Assembly (NCBI GenBank): GCA_014802015.1
Contig: JAAVDB010000010.1
Coordinates: forward strand, 1-64,000
DNA length: 64,000 bases
Source of the DNA: Bacteroides sp.
GTDB taxonomy: Bacteria; Bacteroidota; Bacteroidia; Bacteroidales; Muribaculaceae
Direction: 5' to 3'
This document shows, one piece after another, positions 9,601 through 18,382 of this stretch; the stretch's first letter is position 1; the number at the start of each line of letters is the position of its first letter. Under the pieces are notes generated by a model. That model was not told the DNA's origin. It saw only the letters and a list, made by a program, of their open reading frames with translations, and ran no database searches. Position numbers and translations under genes: made by a program.

Positions 9601-11377
9601 TAGCCAGACCCGCGTGAAGCGATGAGGTCAGACGTATGTCACGGTAGTGTTCGTTCAGGTATACTACATCCTTGACTATAACATCTGCATCAATAAATGT
9701 GTGGCGGGACATGGGGTTATAGCCGCGACCGTCAACATTAAGTGATCCGGTCACGGTGCCTACGCCAAGCTCGGGCATAAACGCATTTACTGGAAATTGT
9801 GCGAGTGTGATGTGTGCGTCATAGTCCTCAGGGCGTGCACTCCATGAGCCGTCGGCTGCGAGACGGCCACCTCTGGTGATGACGGTAAGGTCACCGGAGG
9901 CCTCTCCGGGATGATAGTCTATGTTGGTATTCAGTTTGAGTGCCGGGACAGTAGCTATCGGGAGGAATGAGAACTGTCTGTCACTTAGAGATGCCAGTGC
10001 GCCGTCAAGCGACACTGACCCACCTGTCTTGTCAGGATCAAACGGCCAGTCGACCACACCGTTGCCGGCGAGACGCATTACCCCCGGCATAGTGAGATTC
10101 AGGGAATAGATATTGAGTTGCGAAGCTGTTCCTTCAATATCAGTAGAAATAGTAGTGAGGCGCATCGGAGCGAGCATGGCCTTCATTGCCGGGAATGCGA
10201 GAGCGATATCCTCGGGTGCGATAGCTCCGTTGCCCTTGAGCGCGATCGGAAGTGTGGGATCGGCTGTGAGATCACCCATGCCCATTGACGCATCGGCACG
10301 CAATGTCGAGCGTAGGGTTGATACGGTAAACTGCGAGATACGCATTGATGTGGAATCCATTGCGAACAAGCCGTCGGCTCGCAGAGGCAGACCGCAGCGT
10401 TCGGTGGCACTTAATGTCCGTAACGGGACTCGTATCTCCATCCCTCGGTTGTAAAATGAATCAATCTCGACCGTAATATCTTTCGCCTCGATATATGCAG
10501 GGTCGAAACCATCTGCCGGTACAGCTCCCGTCTGGGCATAGAGAGCATTGCGGGATGTGAGTCTCAGAGTGTCGGCTGTAATTGTCCAGGGTGGGGTAGT
10601 AACGTCTTCGGTCTCAGAAGTCGATGCCGCCGGGATTGTATCACTCGCGGATATGGCAGGATAAAAATATGATACATCCGCACTGTCAATGCTGAGGGAG
10701 CGGCCATTGATACGGTAAGAGCGCATGTCGACAGTGGCCATATCCAGACGGGCGCGGTCGATGTGACATCCGAGTGAGTCGATAAGCGGAGTCATAGCCA
10801 TGCTGTAATCAACGTCCGTCATGGTGATACGTCCGGCATTTATGAGCCATGGTGCTGAGGCTGTGGTGTCGACCGGGGTTGCTGTAGTGTCTTCAAGCAT
10901 ACGTAACCGGATGCGTACGCCGGAGATGTCGGCACGGTCAAGGTTGACGGTATTATCCTTGAGAATTATATCGGTCGCCGAGATTCCCGCACGGGCTATA
11001 TGTGCGCGTAGCCATAGGACAGAGTCGGCTGTTCCGAGCTGATAAAAAGCACTGTCCAGTTCCAGCCCCTCGACATCGACATGTCCGCGAAGAAGTGGCA
11101 ATATCTTTACTGCGACCGATGCGGAACGAGCTGTCAGCATCGTATCGGCGGGTGATGTCAATACGGATACGTCATTGAGACTAAGATGTAGCGGTGGTGT
11201 CAGGCGCAGGCGTCCGACATGAATGTCCATCCCTGTGGCTTCGGAGGCTTTACGTGTGGCGAGACCGACAGCCCAATCCTGAACGAGGGGTATATACAGC
11301 AACACGGGCACCAGTAATATGATTATAACAGGTACCAATATAATCCACAGGAGTATCTTACCAATCCTTCGGGCCAC
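6626..11377 (-). CDS. tamB: Translocation and assembly module protein TamB
   Basis: The 1583-residue protein has one N-terminal membrane anchor (hydrophobic residues 8-30). A long AsmA-like/β-taco repeat region follows, then a C-terminal DUF490 (TamB) domain over about the last 400 residues. TamB-family proteins bridge the periplasm and assist outer-membrane protein insertion or phospholipid transport. The start is GTG at 11375-11377, since an in-frame TAA is only a few codons upstream and no ATG fits the anchor. tamL follows after 18 bases, the usual pairing. The length is normal for Bacteroidota TamB. Confidence 0.92.
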   Translation of the reverse strand: MARRIGKILLWIILVPVIIILLVPVLLYIPLVQDWAVGLATRKASEATGMDIHVGRLRLTPPLHLSLNDVSVLTSPADTMLTARSASVAVKILPLLRGHVDVEGLELDSAFYQLGTADSVLWLRAHIARAGISATDIILKDNTVNLDRADISGVRIRLRMLEDTTATPVDTTASAPWLINAGRITMTDVDYSMAMTPLIDSLGCHIDRARLDMATVDMRSYRINGRSLSIDSADVSYFYPAISASDTIPAASTSETEDVTTPPWTITADTLRLTSRNALYAQTGAVPADGFDPAYIEAKDITVEIDSFYNRGMEIRVPLRTLSATERCGLPLRADGLFAMDSTSMRISQFTVSTLRSTLRADASMGMGDLTADPTLPIALKGNGAIAPEDIALAFPAMKAMLAPMRLTTISTDIEGTASQLNIYSLNLTMPGVMRLAGNGVVDWPFDPDKTGGSVSLDGALASLSDRQFSFLPIATVPALKLNTNIDYHPGEASGDLTVITRGGRLAADGSWSARPEDYDAHITLAQFPVNAFMPELGVGTVTGSLNVDGRGYNPMSRHTFIDADVIVKDVVYLNEHYRDIRLTSSLHAGLATGQISSHNPGADATVGFTATLSGDTVRYDLDGDMHDINLLTLHMSDSICNGHFTLHSAGFYNIATQGMDVTADLSALNWHLPGITIAPTAPITLSASSEATGSRTTLSNGDLNILLTTPGSIMAFASELPAAMNVIQTQIDSMRVDIPALSAAIPSFALKADMGTSNVASQYLSESGIKLGHISATISNDSLLRFNTLLNSITSGSTRIDTIRLDAVQHGDYLVYNATMDNRPGTFDDFAHVTFNGFAGNTRASGFIRQSNIKGEKGFNIGLNADLTDSILSIHFVPLKPTIAYKPWKINTDNYLSYDIATGHIDANLELTGDQSFVHIFTDHHEHTSDSLMATTDSIHDGHSVRYHGEQEALKVQISNIHLQDWLSINPFAPPVKGDLSADLSFMYHKPTLTGNGSISLSDLYYGRDRVGDFDLDVNVANSAGGKLMADLTLMVDSIPTITARGVLNDSTLATPFLLDFRMIKFPLSVVNPFIPNKMATLSGMLNGAMQITGDMAAPIFDGYINFDTTAVNVTMLGTSFTFSDEKIPVDSNVVTFKDFNILACNKNPLSINGTVDARHLTDIRLDLDLAARNMQVVNANRARKGSDVYGKAFLDLFAGIKGSLARILNVNADISLLEGTNVTYVMPEAEQTISSQTDQNMVHFVQFNDTTSTQNADSIVTTTMALNLNADLHLREGATINVDLSANGNNRVHILPSGDLTYTMSPLNGDRLTGRVNIGSGFVRYTPPLMSEKNFEFQEGSYIAFNGDMMNPVLNIQAVDVVRANVTQDGQNSRVVNFDVLLSVTNTFDNMKVSFDLSTNDDITVQNELTSMSAEQRANQAMNLLLYNVYTGANTKGTSMSGNPLFSFLTSQLNTWAANNIRGVDISFGIDQYDRTYEGNTSTATSYSYRVSKSLFNDRFKIVVGGNYSTDADTDENFSQNLINDISFEYMLNASGSMYVKVFRHTGFESILEGEITQTGVGFVLKRKLNTLWDLFGIRRD

Positions 11378-11484
11378 GATGTAAATTTTTTAGCTAATAG
11401 TGATGAATAATATGAGTCCGAGTGATGACTCATTATTATAACCCCGTATGAGGGCAAAATGTTTGCCGCGTATGTGATGAAAAA

Positions 11485-11533
11485 CACCCGTCACACATCT
11501 GAGAATATGATTCTCGGAGAGAGTGACGGGGTG
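11485..11533 (-). terminator. Terminator of the winged-helix gene
   Basis: On the minus strand an outer stem (GTGACGGG 11523-11530 with CCCGTCAC 11487-11494) encloses an inner stem (GAGAAT/ATTCTC, 11501-11515). A T-run follows at 11480-11484. It ends transcription from the gene at 11783 before tamB. The rest of the 187-base gap shows no clear promoter to me. Confidence 0.7.
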
Positions 11534-11564
11534 ATAAGTCAGTATTAGTGACTGAAGATAGGAT

Positions 11565-11783
11565 TTACTTGTCCTGAACGAGAGAAACGAGGAGTTCCTT
11601 TCCGTCTTCGCCGGGCTGGAATACGAGTTTCCCCTCACGGGCAAGCCATCCAAGGGCTGCGTAAAGCTCGCGGTCATTCTTGAGCTTTGCCATTTTCTTA
11701 AGCTGCTTAGTGTCAACAGTCTCAGCCTCATTAAGTGCGGCCCATACGAGGCCGGCGTTAAAGCCAATGGTTTCGGTGTTCAT
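11565..11783 (-). CDS. Small winged helix-turn-helix protein (DUF2582 type)
   Basis: The 72-residue protein consists of a single winged-helix domain (MNTETIGFNAGLVWAALNEA, then KLKNDRELYAALGWLAREGK). It matches the short DUF2582 proteins frequent in Bacteroidales. No ligand-binding or dimerisation domain is present and the target is unknown. It has its own promoter (-7 box at 11818-11825) and its own terminator (11485-11533), so it is a stand-alone unit. The role as a DNA-binding protein is inferred from the fold only. Confidence 0.85.
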   Translation of the reverse strand: MNTETIGFNAGLVWAALNEAETVDTKQLKKMAKLKNDRELYAALGWLAREGKLVFQPGEDGKELLVSLVQDK

Positions 11784-11817
11784 TGTTAAGTATTTTAGTT
11801 CGTAAAATAATTCGGTG

Positions 11818-11825
11818 CAAAATTA
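11818..11825 (-). promoter_or_regulatory. -7 box of the winged-helix gene
   Basis: TAATTTTG on the minus strand lies 34 bases before the ATG and matches TAnnTTTG. No clear TTTG element is seen at the usual distance upstream. Confidence 0.55.
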
Positions 11826-11910
11826 ATAAAAAATTGTTAATCGCATCTACTTATTAAACAAAATAATACTCAAAAGGTTCAATGACTCAGGCTTTAAGCC
11901 TCAAGGCTGA

Positions 11911-12768
11911 CTACAGGAAGAGGGTTACCGCCACAAGATATACAAGCGAGGCGGGAACAACGAGCAGCAGTGAATCTATGCGGTCGAGTATGCCTCCGTG
12001 GCCCGGTAGCAGGTGACCTGAATCCTTGACGCCGAGTGTACGTTTGATGAGCGACTCTACAAGGTCACCCCATGTGGCGAATGCCGCTACCGTAACACCC
12101 ATACCGCACAGTATGCCGAGGTTCATTGACGAGAACGCCCATCCGAAACACATCTTCATGATGATGGCCGAGAGGATCACAAAGATCACTCCGCCGATCA
12201 GGCCTTCCCATGTTTTTCCGGGAGATATGCGCGGAAACAATTTGTGACGTCCTAACAGTGAACCGGTAATGAACGCACCGGTGTCACTCAGCCATATCAT
12301 TACAAACATGGCCAGAAGCAGAGCCTGTCCGTCCGGCAAAGTGTAATACATGGACATGAGTCCGAGAGGTAACGCTATGTATAATTGACCCATGTATGAA
12401 TAGGCCAGATTGGTAAGCGGCGATGCCTCCCGACTGTAGAGTTGAATGACCAGACGGACTACCAGATACAGAAGATACATGGTGAAGAACGTGCCGCCGA
12501 GAACAGCAGTCGTGTGTGGGGTAAGTAATCCCATATTCACGCAGCACAGTCCAACGGACATAATGAGAGCACCGACGATGTCGACTGTCTGTGCGATGAC
12601 TTTCTCGCCTCCGTCAGAAGCATTGCAGAGGGTACCGAACTCATGAATGGCAAGCACTGCAAAGAGTGATACCAGACCTACAAACCACCATCCGCCGGCA
12701 AGTACGGCTCCGACAATCAGCGCGACGTATATGATGCCCGTCAGCGAGCGTTTCACCAGATTCTTCAT
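11911..12768 (-). CDS. cdsA: Phosphatidate cytidylyltransferase
   Basis: The 285-residue polytopic membrane protein makes CDP-diacylglycerol from phosphatidate and CTP, the branch point of phospholipid synthesis. The family signature is near the C-terminus (LGVKDSGHLLPGHGGILDRI, with the Asp residues that bind metal). SDTGAFITGSLLGRHK and SPGKTWEGLIGG are also typical. About eight hydrophobic segments are visible and the length is normal. It lies 38 bases downstream of ddh on the same strand. In many Bacteroidales cdsA follows ftsH; here ftsH is 8.5 kb away on the other strand. Confidence 0.95.
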   Translation of the reverse strand: MKNLVKRSLTGIIYVALIVGAVLAGGWWFVGLVSLFAVLAIHEFGTLCNASDGGEKVIAQTVDIVGALIMSVGLCCVNMGLLTPHTTAVLGGTFFTMYLLYLVVRLVIQLYSREASPLTNLAYSYMGQLYIALPLGLMSMYYTLPDGQALLLAMFVMIWLSDTGAFITGSLLGRHKLFPRISPGKTWEGLIGGVIFVILSAIIMKMCFGWAFSSMNLGILCGMGVTVAAFATWGDLVESLIKRTLGVKDSGHLLPGHGGILDRIDSLLLVVPASLVYLVAVTLFL

Positions 12769-12806
12769 CTTTTCCTATACTTACTGTTGTTGTATTATGT
12801 TAGCGA

Positions 12807-13700
12807 TTATACGAGATGAGCTATCAGTGACTCACGATCGCCGGGCAGGAGATCGATGACCGGGATCTCGACCATAGTATATGCTCCGGGAGCGAGGCGC
12901 ATCGATGCGCGTGCCACACCTACGAGCAACTGGGCGGTCAGGGCGGGATTGTTGATGCTCATGTTAAATTCAAAGCGTTGGTTCTGGGTCTTGCCGGACA
13001 CACCTTTGCGCACCATTTTTACGCCGTGGCCCATATCCTTTACGGCATCCACGCTCTCAACCTCCATCACATGAGTCTCGTCAGAGGCGAAATAGGGATC
13101 TTCTTTCACGGCCTTGGCTACATCCTCAAGTTTGGCACCGGGAAGCAACTCGACGTATACCATGCGTCGGTGCATGCCGTCACCCTTGGGCATGGTCATT
13201 GACAATGCGTTTTTAACACCGGGCTTTGATTTGACACATACGGTGTGGCCCATACTCATACCGGGGCCGAAATTTGTGTGGGTCAGTCCCTTGGGAGCGG
13301 CTGCTTCGAGAAGTGTACGTACTACGGAGTCGCTGCCCGGATCCCATCCGGCTGAGATGACTGATACACGTCCGGCCTTGCGTGCGGCCTCGCCGAGTGA
13401 ACGGCGCAGATCGACTATAGAGGTGTGTATGTCAAAGCTATCGACGGTATTTATGCCCATAGCAAGATATTCGAGAGCGTATTTCTCAACCTCACGTGTG
13501 GGTGTACAGAGGATTGCTACATCGACATGTCCGAGTTCGCGGATGTCGGTTACTACGGGATAGGGAGTGAGTTCGAGAGGCTTATCGCCGACATGGCGAC
13601 GTACAACACCTGCGATCTCCATGTCGGGAGCTGCTTCAAGGGCTTCGATAGTGAATCGTCCGATGTTGCCATAGCCTACTACAGCAGTACGTATTTTCAT
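12807..13700 (-). CDS. ddh: meso-Diaminopimelate dehydrogenase
   Basis: The 297-residue NADPH-dependent enzyme converts tetrahydrodipicolinate and ammonia to meso-DAP in one step, for lysine and peptidoglycan synthesis. The N-terminal Rossmann motif is VVGYGNIGRFTIEALE (residues 8-23). The substrate region contains SAGWDPGSDSVVRTLLEAAA and GPGMSMGHT, both typical of Ddh. Its length is slightly below that of corynebacterial Ddh. It lies downstream of ackA but is separated from it by a terminator hairpin. Confidence 0.95.
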   Translation of the reverse strand: MKIRTAVVGYGNIGRFTIEALEAAPDMEIAGVVRRHVGDKPLELTPYPVVTDIRELGHVDVAILCTPTREVEKYALEYLAMGINTVDSFDIHTSIVDLRRSLGEAARKAGRVSVISAGWDPGSDSVVRTLLEAAAPKGLTHTNFGPGMSMGHTVCVKSKPGVKNALSMTMPKGDGMHRRMVYVELLPGAKLEDVAKAVKEDPYFASDETHVMEVESVDAVKDMGHGVKMVRKGVSGKTQNQRFEFNMSINNPALTAQLLVGVARASMRLAPGAYTMVEIPVIDLLPGDRESLIAHLV

Positions 13701-13736
13701 AACTAAAATAAATTAATGTGTATCTTATAGAAGATG

Positions 13737-13778
13737 GAAAAATTGAGAATGGAAATCAAGAAATTTCCATTCTCAATT
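13737..13778 (-). terminator. Terminator after ackA
   Basis: A perfect 16-bp inverted repeat (13741-13756 with 13763-13778, 6-base loop) lies just after ackA. On the minus strand it is followed by a short T-run. It separates ackA from ddh. Confidence 0.8.
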
Positions 13779-13792
13779 ATCGGTTCACGTTA

Positions 13793-14992
13793 TTATTTTG
13801 CGGAAACGATAGCCTCGGTGTCGCGGGCTATCATAAGCTCCTCGTCCGTGGGGATGACGACAACCTTGACCTTGGATGCTGGTGAAGAGATGACTTTCTC
13901 TTCGCCACGCACCTTATTAGCCTCGGGGTCGATCTCAACACCCATGAATGCGAGGGGTGCACATACGTTAGTGCGGAGTGAGCACTGGTTTTCACCAACA
14001 CCACCAGTGAAGACGATGATGTCCACACCGCCCATCTCGGCTGCGTATGCACCGATGTATTTGAGGATACGCTGTTCGTACATATCCTGACCGAGCTGTG
14101 CACGCTCGTTACCTTCGGCTATCGCTGCTTCAATCTCGCGCATGTCGCTTGAGATGCCACTGATGCCGAGCATGCCGCTCTCTTTGTTGATGATTTTCTG
14201 GATGTCTGTAGCTGAGAGGTTGTGCTTGAGCATGAGATATACGAGAGCACCCGGATCGACATCACCTACACGTGTGCCCATCATAAGGCCTTCGGTAGGT
14301 GTGAGGCCCATTGATGTGTCTACGCTCTTGCCGTCGACTACAGCAGTGATTGAACCGCCGTTGCCCACATGGCAAGTGATGATACGCTGTCCGACGGGGT
14401 CGATGCCGAGGAACTCGCACACACGCTGTGAAACATAGCGGTGACTTGTGCCGTGGAATCCGTAACGACGTACGCCGTCCTCCTTATAATATTTATAGGG
14501 GAGGGCATACATGAAGGACTTGGCGGGCATGGTCTGGTGGAATGCGGTGTCAAATACGCCTACCTGCGGAGTGCCGGGCATCAGTGCAGTGATCGCCTCG
14601 ATACCTGTCATATTGGCGGGATTGTGGAGGGGCGCGATGTCATAGCACTGCTTGATCATATCCTTGACCTCGTCGGTGATGAGTACGCTCTTAGAGAACT
14701 TCTCGGCTCCGTGCACCACGCGATGGCCTACGGCATCAATCTCGCTGTATGAGCTGATGCAGCCTTCAACGGGGTCGGTGAGCAGATTGAGGATAGCCTT
14801 GACCGCACCGTTGTGGTCAGTCTGTCCGAGTTCAATGATGGCCTTTGATCCGTCAGCTTTCTTATATTTAAGGAATCCGCCGGGCAGACCGATTTTCTCA
14901 GCGCCACCCTCGGCCATTACAGCGTCGGTTGCGGTGTCGATAAGCTTATATTTAACAGAACTGCTGCCGCAGTTAAGTACGAGGATTTTCAT
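13793..14992 (-). CDS. ackA: Acetate kinase
   Basis: The 399-residue ASKHA-fold enzyme makes ATP and acetate from acetyl phosphate. Conserved blocks are visible: VLNCGSSSVKYKL at the N-terminus, GHRVVHGAEKFSKSVLI, FDTAFHQTMP, HLGNGGS-like CHVGNGGSITAV, and FTGGVGEN near the C-terminus. It lies 27 bases downstream of pta, forming the acetate fermentation operon. Confidence 0.98.
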   Translation of the reverse strand: MKILVLNCGSSSVKYKLIDTATDAVMAEGGAEKIGLPGGFLKYKKADGSKAIIELGQTDHNGAVKAILNLLTDPVEGCISSYSEIDAVGHRVVHGAEKFSKSVLITDEVKDMIKQCYDIAPLHNPANMTGIEAITALMPGTPQVGVFDTAFHQTMPAKSFMYALPYKYYKEDGVRRYGFHGTSHRYVSQRVCEFLGIDPVGQRIITCHVGNGGSITAVVDGKSVDTSMGLTPTEGLMMGTRVGDVDPGALVYLMLKHNLSATDIQKIINKESGMLGISGISSDMREIEAAIAEGNERAQLGQDMYEQRILKYIGAYAAEMGGVDIIVFTGGVGENQCSLRTNVCAPLAFMGVEIDPEANKVRGEEKVISSPASKVKVVVIPTDEELMIARDTEAIVSAK

Positions 14993-15019
14993 ATTCTTGG
15001 GATTTGTTGGATTGACTGA

Positions 15020-16033
15020 TTATTTCGCCTTGGCACCGATAGCCTGGTTGCAGGTGATGATGATGGTCTTGTAGATGTCTTCGGGATAGCATCCGCGTGA
15101 GAGGTCATTGACCGGAGCGGCGAGACCCTGAAGAACGGGACCAACGGCTTCGACACCGCCGAGTCGCTGTACGAGTTTATAGGCGATGTTGCCGACCTCA
15201 AGATTGGGGAATACGAGAACGTTGGCACGGCCGGCGAGGGGACTGTTGGGGGCCTTGCTGTTTGCTACGCTCGGCACGAGAGCAGCATCGGCCTGGAGCT
15301 CGCCATCGAGCATGAGATCGGGTGCCATTTCGTGAGCGATCTTTGTAGCCTCGATGACTTTCTCGACTTTCTCATGTTTTGCACTGCCTTTGGTCGAGAA
15401 GCTGAGGATGGCCACGCGGGGCTCCATGCCTGCGATGTCGCGTGCGGTCTGGGCTGCGGATACGGCGATCTGAGCGAGTTCATTGGCATTGGGGTCGGGA
15501 ATAACCGCACAGTCTGCAAAGATGAGCAGGCCGTTTGTGCCATAAGGTGAATCCTCTTTCTGTACCATTACGAATGCACCTGACACTACACTGATGCCGG
15601 GCTTGGTCTTGATGACCTGGAACGCTGCGCGAAGCACATTGCCGGTGGTGTTCTGAGCGCCGGCTACCATGCCGTCGGCATCACCTGCCTTGATGAGAAG
15701 ACAGCCGAGGTAGAGGGGATTGGCTGAGGTGAGACGGGCCTCCTCCATAGAGATACCCTTGCTCTTGCGGAGCTCGAAGAAGATGGGGGCGTACTTGTCA
15801 ATAACCTTTTCATCGGCGGGATTGACGATATTAGCCTTGCTGATATTTTCAAGTTTGAGTTGTTCGGCCAGAGCGAGAATCTCTTTAGGATCTCCGACGA
15901 GAGTGATGTCGGCGATACCGTCGGCTATTATGCGGTCGGCCGCTGTAAGTGTACGAGGCTCGGTGCCCTCGGGGAGCACGATGCGCTGGCGCGATGCTTT
16001 GGCATTCGCAGTAAGTTTTTCAAAAAGTCCCAT
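15020..16033 (-). CDS. pta: Phosphate acetyltransferase
   Basis: The 337-residue enzyme is the short, single-domain Pta type and interconverts acetyl-CoA and acetyl phosphate. Recognisable blocks are RIVLPEGTEPRTLTAADR, KAGDADGMVAGAQNTT, and NVLVFPNLEVGNIAYKLVQR near the C-terminus. It is the first gene of the pta-ackA pair, with a TACCTTTG promoter box 80 bases upstream. Confidence 0.97.
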   Translation of the reverse strand: MGLFEKLTANAKASRQRIVLPEGTEPRTLTAADRIIADGIADITLVGDPKEILALAEQLKLENISKANIVNPADEKVIDKYAPIFFELRKSKGISMEEARLTSANPLYLGCLLIKAGDADGMVAGAQNTTGNVLRAAFQVIKTKPGISVVSGAFVMVQKEDSPYGTNGLLIFADCAVIPDPNANELAQIAVSAAQTARDIAGMEPRVAILSFSTKGSAKHEKVEKVIEATKIAHEMAPDLMLDGELQADAALVPSVANSKAPNSPLAGRANVLVFPNLEVGNIAYKLVQRLGGVEAVGPVLQGLAAPVNDLSRGCYPEDIYKTIIITCNQAIGAKAK

Positions 16034-16113
16034 AACTGTTTATTGGTATTATAATTTTTGGGTTACTGTCATATTGAAAAGTGGCAATAGCTCAAAACGG
16101 ATTAATGAATGCA

Positions 16114-16121
16114 CAAAGGTA
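16114..16121 (-). promoter_or_regulatory. -7 box of the pta-ackA operon
   Basis: TACCTTTG on the minus strand lies 80 bases before the pta ATG, with A/T-rich DNA upstream. No TTTG element is seen at the usual distance. The 293-base gap to ftsX holds this box and the ftsX promoter; the very A/T-rich middle shows nothing else to me. Confidence 0.55.
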
Positions 16122-16277
16122 CAAAAAAAAGAAAAATTAAGAATGAAAATTTTAAAATTTACATTACTTCTCTTTAGCTTGAATTAATAGGCCCAATATA
16201 GTTCTATTATTGACAGGAATCGGTGTGGATATAGTTATTATATTAAGGTATATTTAAGCAAAAATGTGTTAAAACTC

Positions 16278-16308
16278 TTGACAACGGGTGTGAATGGATG
16301 TAATTTTG
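16278..16308 (+). promoter_or_regulatory. Promoter of the ftsX operon
   Basis: TTG (16278-16280), a 20-base spacer and TAATTTTG (16301-16308) match the Bacteroidota consensus closely. The ATG of ftsX is 18 bases downstream of the box. Confidence 0.75.
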
Positions 16309-16326
16309 TGACGATTTTATTATATA

Positions 16327-17205
16327 ATGGCGAAAAAGCGTTTTCAACATATTCCGCTATTCAGTACGAGGGCTACGGCTGTCGTATCGGTGGCATTGGT
16401 CCTGCTTATACTTGGCATCGCTGCACTTGTGGGGGTTGCTACTCACACACTGTCGCGTACGGTTAGGGATAATATGGGCTTTGTAGTGATATTCAATGAG
16501 GGAGTAACGGCCGGCGATATAGCGCGTGTGGTCGATATGCTCAAGGCTGACGATGCGGTGTCATCGACCGAATATTCTTCAGCCGATGATATTCTGGCAC
16601 GCTGGCAGGATATGGTGGGTGAGGATGAGGATATACTGCGTCTGGCCGGTGTCAATCCGTTCACACCTGAGTTGCAGGTTACGGTGTCAGAGCGCTATTC
16701 GTCCAATGACAGTATAATGAGTCTTGCAGCACCGGTCATGCTGATGCCGCAGGTCTATGATGTAAAGATCAATAACGAGCTGATCGATAGTGTCAATTCT
16801 ACATTGCGCAGTGTGTCACTGACTCTTGTAGGTATAGCTATCGCACTGTTGGTCGTGTCATTCGTCCTGATATCCAACACTGTCAGGCTGGCAGTGTATT
16901 CACGTAGGTTTCTAATCAACACTATGCAGCTTGTCGGGGCTACGGCCGGATTCATACGTCGACCGTTTCTTGCCGAAAGTCTTGTCAACGGTGCTGTGGC
17001 CGGTGTATTTGCATCGGTTTGCGTAGGATTGATGCTGTGGCTCGGTCATCGTCTTGACAGCACTGTGGGTACGCTTGTCGATTGGCCGGAATGTATTATC
17101 GTGATGGCCGGAATGATTGTCACGGGGATGCTGATATGTCTTGTAGGTGCACTCTTCGCGTGCAACAGGTATCTGGCATTGTCGTATGACGAGCTGTATA
17201 AGTAA
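16327..17205 (+). CDS. ftsX: Cell-division protein FtsX (ABC permease)
   Basis: The 292-residue protein has one N-terminal membrane segment (residues 20-42), an extracytoplasmic domain to about 165, and three further membrane segments, the FtsX topology. FtsEX activates peptidoglycan hydrolases at the septum. The partner ATPase FtsE is not in the window. The gene leads an eight-gene plus-strand run (ftsX, DUF3098, uppP, truB, queA, a YigZ-family gene, rsfS, ftsH) with mostly short gaps. Confidence 0.93.
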   Translation: MAKKRFQHIPLFSTRATAVVSVALVLLILGIAALVGVATHTLSRTVRDNMGFVVIFNEGVTAGDIARVVDMLKADDAVSSTEYSSADDILARWQDMVGEDEDILRLAGVNPFTPELQVTVSERYSSNDSIMSLAAPVMLMPQVYDVKINNELIDSVNSTLRSVSLTLVGIAIALLVVSFVLISNTVRLAVYSRRFLINTMQLVGATAGFIRRPFLAESLVNGAVAGVFASVCVGLMLWLGHRLDSTVGTLVDWPECIIVMAGMIVTGMLICLVGALFACNRYLALSYDELYK

Positions 17206-17239
17206 GAATAGTTTTTAAGACATACATATTTTAAACATA

Positions 17240-17527
17240 ATGGCAATTAAAACTGGACGCCGTCATACGGCAGATAATAAAGGTGATGCTCTCGAAAAGG
17301 AGTCGGAAAGCCAACTCCCGCTCATGCGCCATAATTTCATACTCATGGCAGTGGCCGGGGCAATGATTGTGCTCGGTTTCCTGCTTATGGTCGGAGGTGC
17401 GAGTACGATGGACTCTTTCAATGCTGATATCTTCTCGACACGGCGCATAGTCGTCGGACCGGCTATCGCTTTTCTCGGTTTCATATTCATGGGCGTAGGC
17501 ATAATGTACTCTCCCAAGAAAAAATAA
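17240..17527 (+). CDS. DUF3098 family membrane protein
   Basis: The 95-residue protein has a charged N-terminus (about 28 residues) and two membrane segments (about 33-53 and 68-90). It ends in a lysine-rich tail (SPKKK). Small proteins of this family usually sit between ftsX and uppP in Bacteroidota, as here. The function is unknown; the constant position suggests a link to envelope or division processes, which is inference. Confidence 0.88.
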   Translation: MAIKTGRRHTADNKGDALEKESESQLPLMRHNFILMAVAGAMIVLGFLLMVGGASTMDSFNADIFSTRRIVVGPAIAFLGFIFMGVGIMYSPKKK

Positions 17528-17554
17528 TCATCATTTCATCCTCAGGTTATAGCA

Positions 17555-18373
17555 ATGGATTATTTGGATGCATTGATTCTCGGTATCGTGCAGGGTCTGG
17601 CCGAGTATCTGCCTATAAGTAGCAGCGGTCATCTTGAGATATTCCGTGAGATACTCGGACTTAAACTTTCTGGTGGTGACGCGCTGGAGTTTGACGTAGC
17701 CCTTCACGTGGCTACAGTCCTCAGTACCATCGTTGTGTTGTGGCGTCAGTTTCTGCCATTGTGCAGATCAATCTTCACGTTTTCCCGTGATGATGATTTC
17801 TATTATGTGTGCAAGATACTCTTGTCATGTATTCCCATCGCCATCGTCGGGCTCTGTTTCAAGGATTTCATAGAGTCATTTTTTGGAGGGGGACTGACTG
17901 TAGTCGGAATCTGTCTGCTCGTGACGGCATGTCTGCTCGGATTCGCTTACTTCTTTCGTAATCCCTCACGTGAGGCTGCCGCTCACGTCAGCGGCCATGA
18001 GATCACATGGCTGGATGCTTTCATCATTGGTTGTTCTCAGGCTGTGGCCGTACTCCCCGGATTGAGCCGTTCGGGCACTACTATAGCCACCGGTCTGCTG
18101 CTCGGCGACAAACGCGATAAGATAGCACAGTTCTCTTTCTTTATGGTCATAATACCTATTCTCGGTGAGGCTTTGCTTAGTGTCAAAAAACTTATCGAGG
18201 GAGAAGGTGTTGCTGATGCGATAGGTGTCATGCCGCTGTTCATAGGTTTTATATCGGCGTTTGTAGTCGGCTGTCTGGCTTGTCGCTGGATGATTGAAAT
18301 AGTGAAGAAGGGTAAACTTATATGGTTTGCCGTCTATTGTCTGCTGGCAGGAGTGCTTTGTATCGTTTGGTAA
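17555..18373 (+). CDS. uppP: Undecaprenyl-diphosphatase UppP/BacA
   Basis: The 272-residue polytopic enzyme recycles undecaprenyl pyrophosphate to the phosphate form used for peptidoglycan and O-antigen or capsule carriers. It has the signature GLAEYLPISSSGHLEI near residues 14-29 and PGLSRSGTTIATGLLLG in the second catalytic motif. Seven to eight membrane segments are visible. It starts 27 bases after the DUF3098 gene. Confidence 0.97.
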   Translation: MDYLDALILGIVQGLAEYLPISSSGHLEIFREILGLKLSGGDALEFDVALHVATVLSTIVVLWRQFLPLCRSIFTFSRDDDFYYVCKILLSCIPIAIVGLCFKDFIESFFGGGLTVVGICLLVTACLLGFAYFFRNPSREAAAHVSGHEITWLDAFIIGCSQAVAVLPGLSRSGTTIATGLLLGDKRDKIAQFSFFMVIIPILGEALLSVKKLIEGEGVADAIGVMPLFIGFISAFVVGCLACRWMIEIVKKGKLIWFAVYCLLAGVLCIVW

Positions 18374-18382
18374 TAAAGTGAT